Assembly (NCBI RefSeq): GCF_900106065.1
Contig: NZ_LT629796.1
Location: 6,300,501-6,364,500, forward strand
Direction: 5' to 3'
Length of the DNA stretch: 64,000 bases
DNA from: Pseudomonas mandelii
Lineage (GTDB): Bacteria; Pseudomonadota; Gammaproteobacteria; Pseudomonadales; Pseudomonadaceae
The notes below the pieces were generated by a model. It was given only the letters and a program-made list of their open reading frames with translations. It ran no database searches and was not told the origin of the DNA. Position 1 is the stretch's first letter. The number at the start of each line of letters is the position of its first letter. This document shows positions 38,478-47,829 of the stretch, one piece after another. The position numbers and the translations under genes are program-made.

Positions 38478-39395
38478 ATGAATCACGATCCTTTCGATGG
38501 CTTGACCGAGTTTCTGGCGGTGGCCGAGCACAAAAGCTTCACCCTCGCCGCCACCCGGTTGGCGGTGACGCCCACGGCGGTCAGCCACGCGATCAAACTG
38601 CTCGAGCGGCGCACCGGCGTGTTGCTGTTCCAGCGCACTACGCGCCGGGTGGCGTTGACCGAGGCTGGCGCCAGCCTGTTCGCCCGCTTGCGTCCGGCGG
38701 CCAGTGAAATCGACGAAGCCCTGGCGGTGCTCAGCGGTTTTCGCGACCAACCGATGGGCACGTTGCGCATCACCGCGCCACGCCTGTCCGGCGCCTTGTT
38801 GATCGAGCCGCTGATGCCGCTGTTTCGCCAGGCTTATCCGCAGGTCGGCCTCGACATTTCATTGGACGACGCCACAGTCGACTTGATGGAAAGCGGTTTC
38901 GATGCCGGGATCCGGCTGGGAGAGTCCATCGAGAAAGACATGATCGCCGTGCGCCTGACACCGGACCTGCAATGGTCGGTGGTGGGTTCGCCAGCGTACT
39001 TCGCCAAGGCCGGCAAACCGCTCAGCCCGGAAGAACTGACCCGGCATGCGTGCATCGGCTTCCGCTTCGCCAGCTCCGGCAGCGCGCATCGCTGGGAGTT
39101 TCGCCGCGACGGGCGAGACTTCACGGTGGGCGTCGAGAGTGGCGTGCTCGTCAATGATCGCAAGCTACTGATCAGCGCCGCCCGAAACGGGCTCGGATTA
39201 GCTTACGCCTGCAACCTGGAGATCATCGACGAGCTGGCGAACGGTCAGCTGGAGCGAGTGCTGCAGCCGTTTGTGCCGCTGAGTTCGGGGTTGTACCTGT
39301 ACTTCCCCAGCCGTACCCAGACTCAACCGAAACTGCGCGCCTTCATCGACATGGCCACGCAGTGGATCGCTGATCGCGGCGGCCTCGGGCATTAG
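38478..39395 (+). CDS. LysR-family transcriptional regulator
   Basis: 305 residues from ATG 38478 (MNHDPFDGLTEFLAVAEHKS). HTH FTLAATRLAVTPTAVSHAIK with ERRTGVLLFQRTTRR, followed by a full effector-binding domain with LRITAPRLSGALL. It is the CrgA-like type that often represses a neighbouring oxidoreductase; the divergent SDR gene is the likely target. Confidence 0.9.
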   Translation: MNHDPFDGLTEFLAVAEHKSFTLAATRLAVTPTAVSHAIKLLERRTGVLLFQRTTRRVALTEAGASLFARLRPAASEIDEALAVLSGFRDQPMGTLRITAPRLSGALLIEPLMPLFRQAYPQVGLDISLDDATVDLMESGFDAGIRLGESIEKDMIAVRLTPDLQWSVVGSPAYFAKAGKPLSPEELTRHACIGFRFASSGSAHRWEFRRDGRDFTVGVESGVLVNDRKLLISAARNGLGLAYACNLEIIDELANGQLERVLQPFVPLSSGLYLYFPSRTQTQPKLRAFIDMATQWIADRGGLGH

Positions 39396-39397
39396 AG

Positions 39398-39588
39398 TCT
39401 CGGCCTCAACAGGATGGCGGTGTAGTGCATGAGAAACAGGCCGAAAGCGCCGCTCCACAACAGCGCCGAGAGCCCAGCCCCCACCCGGAAAACGGTACCG
39501 GAAACACCCGGCTCGCACCGGCGATCGCCAGAAAGAAGGGTCGAACGCCGAGACTGAAAAGGGGGGCAGCGGCGAGTCTGCGCATCAA
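39398..39588 (-). pseudogene. nnrS remnant with large internal deletion
   Basis: The ATG at 39588 overlaps the PpyR-like stop and opens MRRLAAAPLFSLGVRPFFLA, the normal N-terminus of NnrS haem-copper membrane proteins. About 22 codons later the frame changes character, and another frame ends with LLWSGAFGLFLMHYTAILLR, PRL and stop, which matches the NnrS C-terminus. About 350 residues are missing and the two ends are out of frame. NnrS normally protects against nitric oxide stress, so this function has been lost at this locus. Confidence 0.7.
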
Positions 39589-39833
39589 GTCACAGCCCTG
39601 ACCAAACCTTTACTCAACCGATGCTGGGCCAGCAGGCGCATCACGTAGCCGATCTTGAGCAAGGTCGGCCCGACGATGGTCATGGCATGCATCATCACCA
39701 GCGCCACGATTGGCACATGGCCGCCGTAGAGATACGCGCCGTAGATGCCCGCCAAAAGCAGTGCCAGACCCGCGCCCAGCACGCGACTCGACAGGTTCAG
39801 AACGTTCTGAGGATTGTTGAAGAACTCGAACAT
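39585..39833 (-). CDS. ppyR: PpyR-like small membrane protein
   Basis: 82 residues with two to three hydrophobic segments (VLGAGLALLLAGIYGAYLY and IVALVMMHAMTIVGPTLLKI). Length, membrane pattern and placement before an nnrS-type gene match P. aeruginosa PpyR (PA2663, before PA2662 of the NnrS family). The ATGA overlap with the nnrS remnant shows they were one operon. A sigma-54-like promoter lies about 40 bases upstream. The symbol is by synteny from memory; the biochemical role is not known from sequence. Confidence 0.62.
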   Translation of the reverse strand: MFEFFNNPQNVLNLSSRVLGAGLALLLAGIYGAYLYGGHVPIVALVMMHAMTIVGPTLLKIGYVMRLLAQHRLSKGLVRAVT

Positions 39834-39874
39834 TTTTCCGTACTCCTGAAGCAGTTCAGTTGTACGTTTTACGT

Positions 39875-39890
39875 ATCAAGTCTCGTGCCA
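39875..39890 (-). promoter_or_regulatory. Probable sigma-54 promoter of ppyR/nnrS
   Basis: TGGCACGAGACTTGAT on the minus strand matches the -24/-12 consensus TGGCAC-N5-TTGC except for the last base (A). Spacing is correct and the predicted start point lies about 30 bases before the ppyR ATG. Sigma-54 control with a nitric oxide-sensing NorR/FhpR-type activator fits the gene content. Confidence 0.7.
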
Positions 39891-39928
39891 GTTTTTTAAT
39901 CCTTACAAATCAGCGCCCTGAAGCCATA

Positions 39929-39991
39929 TGAGTCATAACGACCATCCCCGCCAATGGTCTATATGACTCACACAGGTGTCATTTTGACTCA
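39929..39991. promoter_or_regulatory. Three TGA(G/C)TCA boxes, probable activator sites
   Basis: TGAGTCA at 39929-39935 and TGACTCA at 39964-39970 and 39985-39991, 40 to 115 bases upstream of the sigma-54 promoter, where enhancer-binding proteins act. The motif is its own near complement. The cognate regulator is not in the window. Confidence 0.5.
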
Positions 39992-40099
39992 TTCGCACAC
40001 CAGGACCTGAGGGTAAATGTCGATCTACGGTCCAGCCAATCGACTACAAGCTGGCTACGCTGATAATCCAGCATGAATCACCCGTAGAGGAGCTTCATC

Positions 40100-40597
40100 A
40101 TGCAACGCGTGCAAAAACTGACGCCCTGCCTCTGGTTCGACAATCAGGCCGAAGAGGCAGCGAAGTTTTACTGTTCGATCTTCGATCATTCGAAAATCAC
40201 CGCCATCACTCACTACGGCAAGGCCGGCCAGGAGGTTCATGGCATGCCCGAAGGCTCTGTGATGACGGTCAGCTTCGAACTCGACGGGCAGCCCATGACA
40301 GGCCTCAATGGCGGCCCGGCGTTCACGTTCAGCGAAGCGATTTCGTTTCAGGTCAACTGCCAGACCCAGGAAGAAGTCGACTATTTCTGGGGCTCGCTTT
40401 CCGCCCATCCGCAGAACGAGCAGTGCGGTTGGGTCAAGGACAAGTTCGGCTTGTCCTGGCAGATCGTGCCGGTCGCCATGATGGACATGCTCAAAGACCC
40501 CGACACGAAGAAATCCCAACGCGCCATGCAAGCCATGATGCAGATGAAAAAGCTCGACATTGCCGCGTTGCGACGAGCCTTTGACGGCGAGAGCTAA
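40100..40597 (+). CDS. PhnB-like VOC protein
   Basis: 165 residues with MQRVQKLTPCLWFDNQAEEAAKFYCSIF, typical of the PhnB/3-demethylubiquinone-methyltransferase-like glyoxalase superfamily, and the conserved GWVKDKFGLSWQIVP near the C-terminus. Function unknown; often paired with transcription regulators. It is 35 bases upstream of the AraC gene on the same strand and likely cotranscribed. GAGGAGC precedes the ATG. Confidence 0.85.
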   Translation: MQRVQKLTPCLWFDNQAEEAAKFYCSIFDHSKITAITHYGKAGQEVHGMPEGSVMTVSFELDGQPMTGLNGGPAFTFSEAISFQVNCQTQEEVDYFWGSLSAHPQNEQCGWVKDKFGLSWQIVPVAMMDMLKDPDTKKSQRAMQAMMQMKKLDIAALRRAFDGES

Positions 40598-40632
40598 TAC
40601 ACTCCGTTGCTGGCCTGCCGAGGACATTGACG

Positions 40633-41466
40633 ATGAAGCACACCTTTGCCAAAGACGCTGACACAGCACCCCGTTTCTGGCGAGACGATGCCCTGCCCTT
40701 CATCGAGGCCCGTTCCATCGCCGACGGCCGCGAGGTCTGCTACACCAGGCATTCCCACGAGCACTTTTCCATCGGCGCGATCACCGCCGGGCGCAGTACT
40801 TACCTTCATGAGCAAGCGCAGTTCCAGGTCAGCGCCGGCACCGTGGTGTTGATGAACCCTGATGATGTCCATGCCTGCAATCCGATCGACGACCAGCCGT
40901 GGTCATACTTGATGCTGTACGTCGAAACGCCTTGGCTGACCGATTTGCAGCGTCAGCTCGGCTTCAGCCAGGACTCCGCCTTCAGGCGGTTTTCCGTCAC
41001 CCACACCCGCGATGGCAACCTGTTCGACGGCCTCAACAGCTTGTACGAAATACTGGTTGATCCCTGGCAGGACGTGTTGTGCAAACACAGTGCAGCGGTG
41101 GAGTTTTTTACCGATGTGCAACAGCGGCTAAACCCGGTCGATCAAGCGTTGCGCGAACCCAATTTCAAGCTGGAACGGGCCGCCGACTACATTCGTGACA
41201 ACTGTACACACCCACTCAAGCTCGAGGATATTTGCGACGCGGCTCAACTGTCTCCGTCCTACCTGATTCGCGCCTTCAAGCACCATTACGGCATGACGCC
41301 CCATGCCTTTCTGGTCAACCGGCGTATCCAGTTCGCCCGTGATCAACTGCGCAATGGCAAGTTGATTGCGGAGGTAGCACTGGAAGCGGGATTTGCCGAT
41401 CAGGCGCATTTCCAGCGGGTATTCAAACAGCATCTGGCAGCGACACCGGGACAGTATCGAGGCTAA
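40633..41466 (+). CDS. AraC-family regulator with cupin sensor domain
   Basis: 277 residues from ATG 40633. N-terminal cupin-like domain with RHSHEHFSIGAITAG and VVLMNPDDVHACNP (His metal or ligand positions), then a C-terminal double HTH with LKLEDICDAAQLSPSYLIRAFK and AEVALEAGFADQAHFQRVFK. The type (AraC_binding) often controls amino-acid or LysE-type export; a LysE gene lies convergently downstream. Confidence 0.9.
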   Translation: MKHTFAKDADTAPRFWRDDALPFIEARSIADGREVCYTRHSHEHFSIGAITAGRSTYLHEQAQFQVSAGTVVLMNPDDVHACNPIDDQPWSYLMLYVETPWLTDLQRQLGFSQDSAFRRFSVTHTRDGNLFDGLNSLYEILVDPWQDVLCKHSAAVEFFTDVQQRLNPVDQALREPNFKLERAADYIRDNCTHPLKLEDICDAAQLSPSYLIRAFKHHYGMTPHAFLVNRRIQFARDQLRNGKLIAEVALEAGFADQAHFQRVFKQHLAATPGQYRG

Positions 41467-41533
41467 GCACACCATTGATAAAAAATGAGTTCAGTTTGCT
41501 GCCCGGTCTCGATTGAGGTGAGTGACCCGGGGG

Positions 41534-42121
41534 CTAGGAAACCAGCAGATACACGGCACTCGCCCCCAGCAATAGCGCCATGACGCGGTTAAACAAGCGC
41601 ATGCCTGCAGGGTTATTCAGATAACCCTGCAGGAAAGTTCCGGCATACGCCCAGCACCCCACCGACACGTAGCAAATCACCAGATACACCGCTGCAAACT
41701 GCCAGACCAACCGCGCCTCGCCGTCCGCGACGAAGGCGCCCATGCCCGCCACACACGCCAGCCAGGCTTTCGGGTTAAGCCATTGCATCACCGCGCCATA
41801 CAGCATCGACGGTGCCCGGCGCGACTCTTTGGCGTCGATGCGACCATCGTCTGCCGCAAGCTTCCAGGCCATGAACAACAAAAACGCCACGCCCGCCAGT
41901 TGCACCACCTGTGTCAGCGCGGGCCAGATGCGCAACACCTCATGCAGCCCCAGGCCCATCAACACCAGCAATAACACAAAGCCCAACGTGGCCCCGGCCA
42001 CATGCCGCTGACTGGCGCGAAAGCCGAACTGCGCCCCCGAACTCAACGCGACAATGTTGACCGGACCCGGCGTTATCGACGCCACCAGGGCAAATGTGGC
42101 CATGGAGATAATCAGACTCAT
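41534..42121 (-). CDS. LysE-family amino acid exporter
   Basis: 195 residues with six hydrophobic segments and the family motif ITPGPVNIVALSSGAQFGFRASQRHVAGATLG at the N-terminus. It exports amino acids or related compounds across the inner membrane. It converges with the AraC-type regulator, which is a plausible controller. Confidence 0.9.
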   Translation of the reverse strand: MSLIISMATFALVASITPGPVNIVALSSGAQFGFRASQRHVAGATLGFVLLLVLMGLGLHEVLRIWPALTQVVQLAGVAFLLFMAWKLAADDGRIDAKESRRAPSMLYGAVMQWLNPKAWLACVAGMGAFVADGEARLVWQFAAVYLVICYVSVGCWAYAGTFLQGYLNNPAGMRLFNRVMALLLGASAVYLLVS

Positions 42122-42197
42122 CGCACACCTTCTTCAATTCAGGAAAACCAGCGCCCAAGGTACTGAGCGCCCTGCCCTGCGTATTGAAGAAAACTGC

Positions 42198-43706
42198 CTA
42201 ATCATCCTCATGCAACTTGATGCCCCGAGCGTGCAGCAGATGGGGCACGATCAACACCAATAGGGTCAGCGCGAGGAACGACGCGGCGATAGGTTGCGTC
42301 AGAAAGATCATCCAGTCACCTTCGCTGATGGACAACGCGTTGCGCAGCTGTTTTTCGGCCATCGGCCCCAGCAGCATGCCCACGATCACCGGCGCGACAG
42401 GGAAATCGAAGCGCCGCATCAGCACCCCGCCCCAACCGATTGCCAGCATCAGCAGCAAGTCGAACGAAGAGTGGCGCATGCCGTATACACCAATGGTGGC
42501 GAACACCAGAATGCCGGCGTTCAGGTACGGTCGGGGAATCTGCAACAATTTGACCCACAACCCCACCAACGGCAGGTTCAACACCAGCAGGATGACGTTG
42601 CCGATGTAGAGCGAGGCGACAAGGGTCCAGACCAGATCACCCGAGGTCTGGAACAGCATCGGCCCCGGTTGCAGGTTGTAGTTCTGGAACGCGGCCAACA
42701 GGATTGCAGCCGTGGCGGAAGTCGGAATGCCCAGCGTCAGCAGCGGCACCAGGGAACCGGTCGCGCTGGCATTGTTGGCGGCCTCGGGGCCGGCAACGCC
42801 TTCGATGGCACCCTCGCCCTTGCTGCCTGCAAACTCTTTGGGAAACTTGCTCAGTTTGCGTTCGGCCGAATAGGACAAGAAGGTCGGGATTTCAGCGCCA
42901 CCGGCTGGAATGGAGCCGAAAGGAAAACCGATCAGAGTGCCCCGCAGCCAGGCGGGAATCGAGCGCTTCCAGTCGGCGCGCGTCATCCACAAAGACGTCA
43001 ACCGGTGCCGACCGGACGCTTCTTCTTTTTGATACAGCAAGCTGTACAGCGCCTCGCCCACGGCAAACAAACCGACTGCCACGAGCACGACTTCAATGCC
43101 ATCCACCAACTCCGGCACGCCCAGGGTGTAGCGGGCAATGCCCGAGGTCGAATCCAGGCCGATCAAGCCAATCGTCAAGCCAATCCCCAGCGAGACGAAA
43201 CCCCGCAGCATCGAAGCGCCGAGTACTGCCGACACCGTCGTGAAGGACAGCACCAGAATCGCAAAATACTCCGCCGGACCAAACTTCAGCGCCAACGTGG
43301 CAACGATGGGCGCAAACAAGGTGAGCAGGACCGTCGCGATGGTGCCGGCGACAAACGACCCGATAGCCGCCGTCGCCAGGGCCGGCCCTGCCCGTCCGTT
43401 TCGGGCCATGAGGTTGCCTTCCAGGGCCGTGACCATGGACGACGATTCCCCGGGGGTATTGAGCAGGATGGACGTGGTCGAGCCGCCGAACTGAGCGCCG
43501 TAATAGATCCCGGCGAACATGATCAGCGCCCCGGTGGGGTCGACCTTGGCCGTGATCGGCAACAGCAGCGCAACGGTCAGTGCCGGTCCGATCCCCGGCA
43601 AGACACCGATGGCCGTGCCGAGCAGGCAGCCGATGAATCCCCACATCAGATTGATCGGGGTCAGCGCGGCGGCGAAACCGATGGCCAGGCTTGAGAGAAT
43701 ATCCAC
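42198..43706 (-). CDS. tctA: Tripartite tricarboxylate transporter, large permease TctA
   Basis: 502 residues with about 12 membrane segments. Family motifs [17 protein letters not shown] and [20 protein letters not shown], TctA's glycine-rich first repeat, are intact. It forms the channel for citrate-type carboxylates with TctB and uses the periplasmic TctC binding protein. Third gene of the tctCBA operon. Confidence 0.93.
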   Translation of the reverse strand: MDILSSLAIGFAAALTPINLMWGFIGCLLGTAIGVLPGIGPALTVALLLPITAKVDPTGALIMFAGIYYGAQFGGSTTSILLNTPGESSSMVTALEGNLMARNGRAGPALATAAIGSFVAGTIATVLLTLFAPIVATLALKFGPAEYFAILVLSFTTVSAVLGASMLRGFVSLGIGLTIGLIGLDSTSGIARYTLGVPELVDGIEVVLVAVGLFAVGEALYSLLYQKEEASGRHRLTSLWMTRADWKRSIPAWLRGTLIGFPFGSIPAGGAEIPTFLSYSAERKLSKFPKEFAGSKGEGAIEGVAGPEAANNASATGSLVPLLTLGIPTSATAAILLAAFQNYNLQPGPMLFQTSGDLVWTLVASLYIGNVILLVLNLPLVGLWVKLLQIPRPYLNAGILVFATIGVYGMRHSSFDLLLMLAIGWGGVLMRRFDFPVAPVIVGMLLGPMAEKQLRNALSISEGDWMIFLTQPIAASFLALTLLVLIVPHLLHARGIKLHEDD

Positions 43707-43720
43707 CGTGCTTTACCTCC

Positions 43721-44215
43721 TCAGATCCAGGCGTTGATCAGGGGCGGAAGGGACACGCCGAGCCCGGCGTTGAACAGCCAGTAAATCGGCAGCGTCAGGG
43801 CAATGCCGATGGCGAGGTCGCGCACCGGGCGACGACTGCCAAACCCCCGGGCCGAACAGGCGAACAACAACCCCGCCGACAGCACGAACCCGATGAGGTT
43901 GATCAGCACTGCCACGCCCACCAGGCCCGCGGTCACCCAGGCAGCCCCGAGTTTGCCGCCGGGCAGCGCCTTGGCAGACTCGTCTTCGTGATCGGCCAAT
44001 TCGCGAAAACCACCGGTGACGGCCTGATAACACAGCAACAGACCGACCACACCGAGGAACACCGCTAATGCGTAGGGATAGACGTGAGCGCCAAGGATGA
44101 CGAAACCCATTTCCTCAGGAAAGCGGTTGGCGCCGAGCGCCAACACTGTACTGATGGCGACCACACCGAGGCCGATCGCCAGTTGCACCGGCAGGATTCT
44201 ACGAGTCGGGTTCAT
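43721..44215 (-). CDS. tctB: Tripartite tricarboxylate transporter, small subunit TctB
   Basis: 164 residues with four membrane helices (LPVQLAIGLGVVAISTVLAL first, AVFLGVVGLLLCY second and two more near the C-terminus), as expected for TctB. Start ATG overlaps the tctC stop by 4 bases; tctA follows after 14 bases. Confidence 0.88.
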   Translation of the reverse strand: MNPTRRILPVQLAIGLGVVAISTVLALGANRFPEEMGFVILGAHVYPYALAVFLGVVGLLLCYQAVTGGFRELADHEDESAKALPGGKLGAAWVTAGLVGVAVLINLIGFVLSAGLLFACSARGFGSRRPVRDLAIGIALTLPIYWLFNAGLGVSLPPLINAWI

Positions 44216-45183
44216 TTCGCAATCAACCCGACCTCGACCAGCATCGCGCGCAGCCGCACGTGTTCTTCGTCGACGAATTTGCCGAACTCATCGCCGGTCA
44301 GAAGGTTGGGCGCCCATTTATTGGTCTCGACATTGGCTTTCCAGCCATCGCTGGCGGCGGCGGCCAGCACGGCGTCCGTCACTTCCTTGCGCTGCTCGGG
44401 TGTGAGGCCCGCGGCACCGTAAACACCGCGCCAGTTGCCGATGATCACGTCGTAGCCATTCTCTTTGAGCGTTGGCGCGTCGATGCCAGCAATGCGCTCG
44501 GGCGCGCCGATGGCGAGCACCCGGAACTGGCCGTTGCGGATGTATTGGCCCAGTTCGGCATAACCTCCGGTGATCACCTTGATCTGGCCTCCGAGTACCT
44601 GCGCCACCACTTCGCCCCCACCCGCGAACGCCACGTAGTTCACCTTGTTAACGGGGATTCCCATTTTTCCGGCCAGGTCGGCGATCCCGATGTGATCAAT
44701 CGACCCCTTGGAACCTCCGCCCCACGTGATGCTGGAGGGTTTGTCCTTGAAGGCTTTGAGCAAGTCCTCCAGGGTTTTGAACTCGGACTCCTTGCGTACG
44801 GCAATGACGTTGTATTCGGTGAACAGCCGGGCAATCGGTGTCACGTCCTTCAAGGTGATTTGCGGTTTGTTCTGTTCAATACCTGCGACCATGATCGCCC
44901 CGACCACCAGCAGCGCATTCGGGTCGCCCTTGGTGCTGTTGGCAAATTGCGCCAGCCCGAGCGTACCGCCAGCGCCACCCTTGTTCTCGAAGGTGACGGA
45001 TTTGGCCGCCTTGGCCTCGACCAGGGCTTTGCCCAGATCCCGTGCGGTCTGGTCATAGCCGCCACCGACCGAGCCAGGGGCCATGAACTTGACGGTGTCC
45101 AGCGCAAACGCCGGTGCCGCGAGCGCGGCAGCGGTGACGGCAATTGCCATGAAGCGGCTTGATCGACGGAGCAAGGCAAGCAT
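44212..45183 (-). CDS. tctC: Tripartite tricarboxylate transporter, binding protein TctC
   Basis: 323 residues from ATG 45183 (GGGAGAG upstream). A signal peptide LRRSSRFMAIAVTAAALAAP, A-F-A cleavage, then the Bug/TctC fold with FMAPGSVGGGYDQTARDLG, FENKGGAGGTLGLAQF and GVYGAAGLTP. It captures the carboxylate substrate in the periplasm. First gene of the operon. Confidence 0.93.
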   Translation of the reverse strand: MLALLRRSSRFMAIAVTAAALAAPAFALDTVKFMAPGSVGGGYDQTARDLGKALVEAKAAKSVTFENKGGAGGTLGLAQFANSTKGDPNALLVVGAIMVAGIEQNKPQITLKDVTPIARLFTEYNVIAVRKESEFKTLEDLLKAFKDKPSSITWGGGSKGSIDHIGIADLAGKMGIPVNKVNYVAFAGGGEVVAQVLGGQIKVITGGYAELGQYIRNGQFRVLAIGAPERIAGIDAPTLKENGYDVIIGNWRGVYGAAGLTPEQRKEVTDAVLAAAASDGWKANVETNKWAPNLLTGDEFGKFVDEEHVRLRAMLVEVGLIAK

Positions 45184-45339
45184 AGGGACTCTCCCGATAT
45201 TATTTTTGTGGGGTGCCGATTGAATCGCGCTCAGGAGCAAACCCTGCTCTCTGAACATGCGTCTGTGAACAAGCGTAGGTCATGGTTGTGGTTATGGGTG
45301 TGTGGCTAGCGAAGTGATCACACCCGGGCAATGACTTCG

Positions 45340-46671
45340 CTACGTGTACGCCCCGACCACCCGCTTCACTTTCTCCAGTGCCACGGCAAGTGCGCCCAAA
45401 TCCACCGAACCCAGCGCCAGGCGGATTGCGTGGGGCACATGGACAGAAGTCGCAAACGGTTCGGCGGTCGAGACCGCCACCTGCTCGCGCATCAATGCCA
45501 TGGCAATCTGGTCGGCCCGTGCGTCTTCCGACAAGGGCAGCCAGATAAAGTAGGAGGATGGATGGCGCACGAAGTGCAGGCCGGCCAGGTGCTGATCGGC
45601 TACGGCCTGGCGGGCCTGTGCGTCTGCACGTTTTTGCGCTTCGAGCTGGCTGACGGTGCCGTCATCGATCCACGCACACGCAATCGCCGTCATCACCCCG
45701 GGGGTATTCCAGGTAGTCGCCCTGATCGTGCGCTCCAGTGCGGGCACGGTTTGCAGGGGCGCAGCGACGAATCCGACGCGCAGGCCGGTGGCGACGCTCT
45801 TGGAAAAGCCTGAAACGTACACCGTTCTTTCGGGGGCCAGTTGCGCGAGCGGCGGCAGCGAGTCTTCGGCCAGGAACGCGTAGGCAGCGTCCTCGATGAT
45901 GTGCAGGTCATGCTGGCGCGCAATCGCCACCAGGCGTTCACGCTGATCGGCGGCCATCACCCATCCCAGCGGATTGTGCAGCGTCGGCATGGTGTAGACG
46001 GCTCGCACCGATCGGCTCCGGCAGAGCTTTTCCAGCGCCTCCAGATCCGGCCCGGTGTCGGTCCCGGGAATGGGCACGACTTCCAGATGCAGCGTTTCAG
46101 CCAGCACCTTGAACCCTGGATAGGTCAAGGCGTCGGCCGCGATCACGTCACCCGGTTGCAGCAGCGCCATCAACGCCACCGTCAAACCATGCTGCGCGCC
46201 ACTGACGAGCAATACCTGCTCGGCCTGTACCGTCAGCCCGCGCACCTCCAGATGGCGCGCGACCGATGCCCGCTCGTGCAGGCGCCCCGCGTGCGGTTGA
46301 TAGCGCAGATGGGATTCCAGGTCACCGGACAATGCGAGCTGACGCAAGGCATTGCGCAGCAGATCGGCCTGCCCCGGTACCGAGGGATAGTTGAAGTTGA
46401 GGTCGATCATCCCCGCCGCCACGCTGGGCTGATGAATGCCCAGGCTGGGCGGCAGCGAAGTCTCCCGGACGAAAGTCCCGCGCCCCGTTTCGCCACTGAC
46501 GAGGCCCATGGCCTCCAGCTCTGCATAGACCCGGCTGGCAGTGACCAAGGCCAAACCATGGCTGGCGGCGAGCAAACGATGAGTCGGCAGGCGCGTACCG
46601 GGCGGCAAACGCCCTGAGCGGATATCGGCTGCGAAGGCGTCCACCAGCGACTTGTACCGAGAGCGAGGCAT
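45340..46671 (-). CDS. MocR-type GntR/aminotransferase regulator
   Basis: 443 residues from ATG 46671. GntR winged HTH at residues 1-70 (LPPGTRLPTHRLLAASHGLA, ALVTASRVYAELEAMGLV) fused to a fold-type I aminotransferase domain. The PLP lysine is in YVSGFSKSVATGLRVGFV and the Asn/Asp cofactor contacts lie in TMPTLHNPLGWVMA and IIEDAAYAFL. MocR proteins regulate amino-acid or PLP-linked genes. It is divergent from the EamA exporter with a 91-base gap, so that gene is the probable target. Confidence 0.92.
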   Translation of the reverse strand: MPRSRYKSLVDAFAADIRSGRLPPGTRLPTHRLLAASHGLALVTASRVYAELEAMGLVSGETGRGTFVRETSLPPSLGIHQPSVAAGMIDLNFNYPSVPGQADLLRNALRQLALSGDLESHLRYQPHAGRLHERASVARHLEVRGLTVQAEQVLLVSGAQHGLTVALMALLQPGDVIAADALTYPGFKVLAETLHLEVVPIPGTDTGPDLEALEKLCRSRSVRAVYTMPTLHNPLGWVMAADQRERLVAIARQHDLHIIEDAAYAFLAEDSLPPLAQLAPERTVYVSGFSKSVATGLRVGFVAAPLQTVPALERTIRATTWNTPGVMTAIACAWIDDGTVSQLEAQKRADAQARQAVADQHLAGLHFVRHPSSYFIWLPLSEDARADQIAMALMREQVAVSTAEPFATSVHVPHAIRLALGSVDLGALAVALEKVKRVVGAYT

Positions 46672-46762
46672 AGGGAAATGTATCCATGACAATTTTTTGA
46701 TTGTATCGATAGTCGGTCATACGATGCGCTGAACGCAACCCCGCCCCTTGAGTGGACGCCAA

Positions 46763-47659
46763 ATGGAACGCACATCGAAGCTGCAAAACCAGACCGTGGA
46801 AAAGAACACCAGCGGGTTGATCAATGGACTCATCGGCGTCCTGATCTTCAGCGGTTCGCTGCCCGCGACACGGGTGGCCGTCCTGGAATTCGAGCCGGTC
46901 TTTCTGACCGTCGCCCGAGCCACCATCGCCGGCGTGCTGGCGCTGTGCATGTTGTGGCTGTTCAAGGAAAAGCGCCCTGCGCGCCACCAGATGCTGCCCT
47001 TGGTCATCGTCGCGCTGGGCGTGGTGGTCGGGTTTCCGCTGCTGACGGCGCTGGCGCTTCAATATGTGACGTCCGCGCACTCCATTGTCTTCGTCGGCAT
47101 GTTGCCGCTCGCGACCGCCGCGTTCGGGGTGTTGCGCGGCGGCGAGCGTCCCCGGCCGGCGTTCTGGTTCTTCTCGGTCCTGGGCAGTTTACTGGTGGTC
47201 GGGTTCGCCGTGTCCCAGGGACTCACCGCTTCGCCGGCCGGCGACATCCTGATGCTACTGGCCATTCTTGCCTGCGGCCTCGGTTATGCCGAAGGGGCGA
47301 AGCTTTCCAAAACCCTGGGCGGCTGGCAGGTGATTTCCTGGGCGCTGGTAGTGTCGCTGCCGATCGTGGCGCCACTGACCTGGTGGCTGACGCCCTCTTC
47401 GTTCTCGGGCATCAGCGCGCCGGCCTGGTGGAGCCTGGCGTATGTGTCGCTCTTCAGCATGCTGATCGGCTTTGTATTCTGGTATCGCGGATTGGCCCAA
47501 GGGGGGATTGCAGCCGTTGGGCAGCTGCAGCTGCTACAGCCGTTTTTTGGATTGGCGCTGGCGGCTACGCTGCTTCACGAGCAGGTCAGCCTCGGCATGC
47601 TCGGAGTTACTGTTGCGGTGATTTTGTGTGTGGTGGGTGCGAGGAGGTTTGCGAGGTAG
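46763..47659 (+). CDS. EamA-family (DMT) exporter
   Basis: 298 residues with ten predicted membrane helices in two EamA repeats; the first repeat reads NGLIGVLIFSGSLPATRVAV. ATG 46763 (MERTSKLQ) is preferred by protein length; the upstream site is weak, so ATG 46748 remains possible. Divergent MocR regulator. Substrate is likely an amino acid or metabolite. Confidence 0.88.
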   Translation: MERTSKLQNQTVEKNTSGLINGLIGVLIFSGSLPATRVAVLEFEPVFLTVARATIAGVLALCMLWLFKEKRPARHQMLPLVIVALGVVVGFPLLTALALQYVTSAHSIVFVGMLPLATAAFGVLRGGERPRPAFWFFSVLGSLLVVGFAVSQGLTASPAGDILMLLAILACGLGYAEGAKLSKTLGGWQVISWALVVSLPIVAPLTWWLTPSSFSGISAPAWWSLAYVSLFSMLIGFVFWYRGLAQGGIAAVGQLQLLQPFFGLALAATLLHEQVSLGMLGVTVAVILCVVGARRFAR

Positions 47660-47700
47660 ACCGACGGTGCCCGGCGAAACCGGCCGGTCTTGCGGCCAAC

Positions 47701-47737
47701 AAAAACCCCCAGTGATTGGCAGACCACTGGGGGTTCT
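47701..47737. terminator. Bidirectional terminator, EamA / DUF6124 copy 1
   Basis: AAAAACCCCCAGTG, a loop, CACTGGGGGTTCTT between convergent genes. A near-identical copy stands at 49149-49186. Confidence 0.9.
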
Positions 47738-47829
47738 TCGCGTTTGAAACGTACGAGTCGCGGCTATGTCACTTCTGGCCCTGATGAACAGCCAAACATC
47801 CGTTAGCCACTCACCACAGCAAGCGGCAC

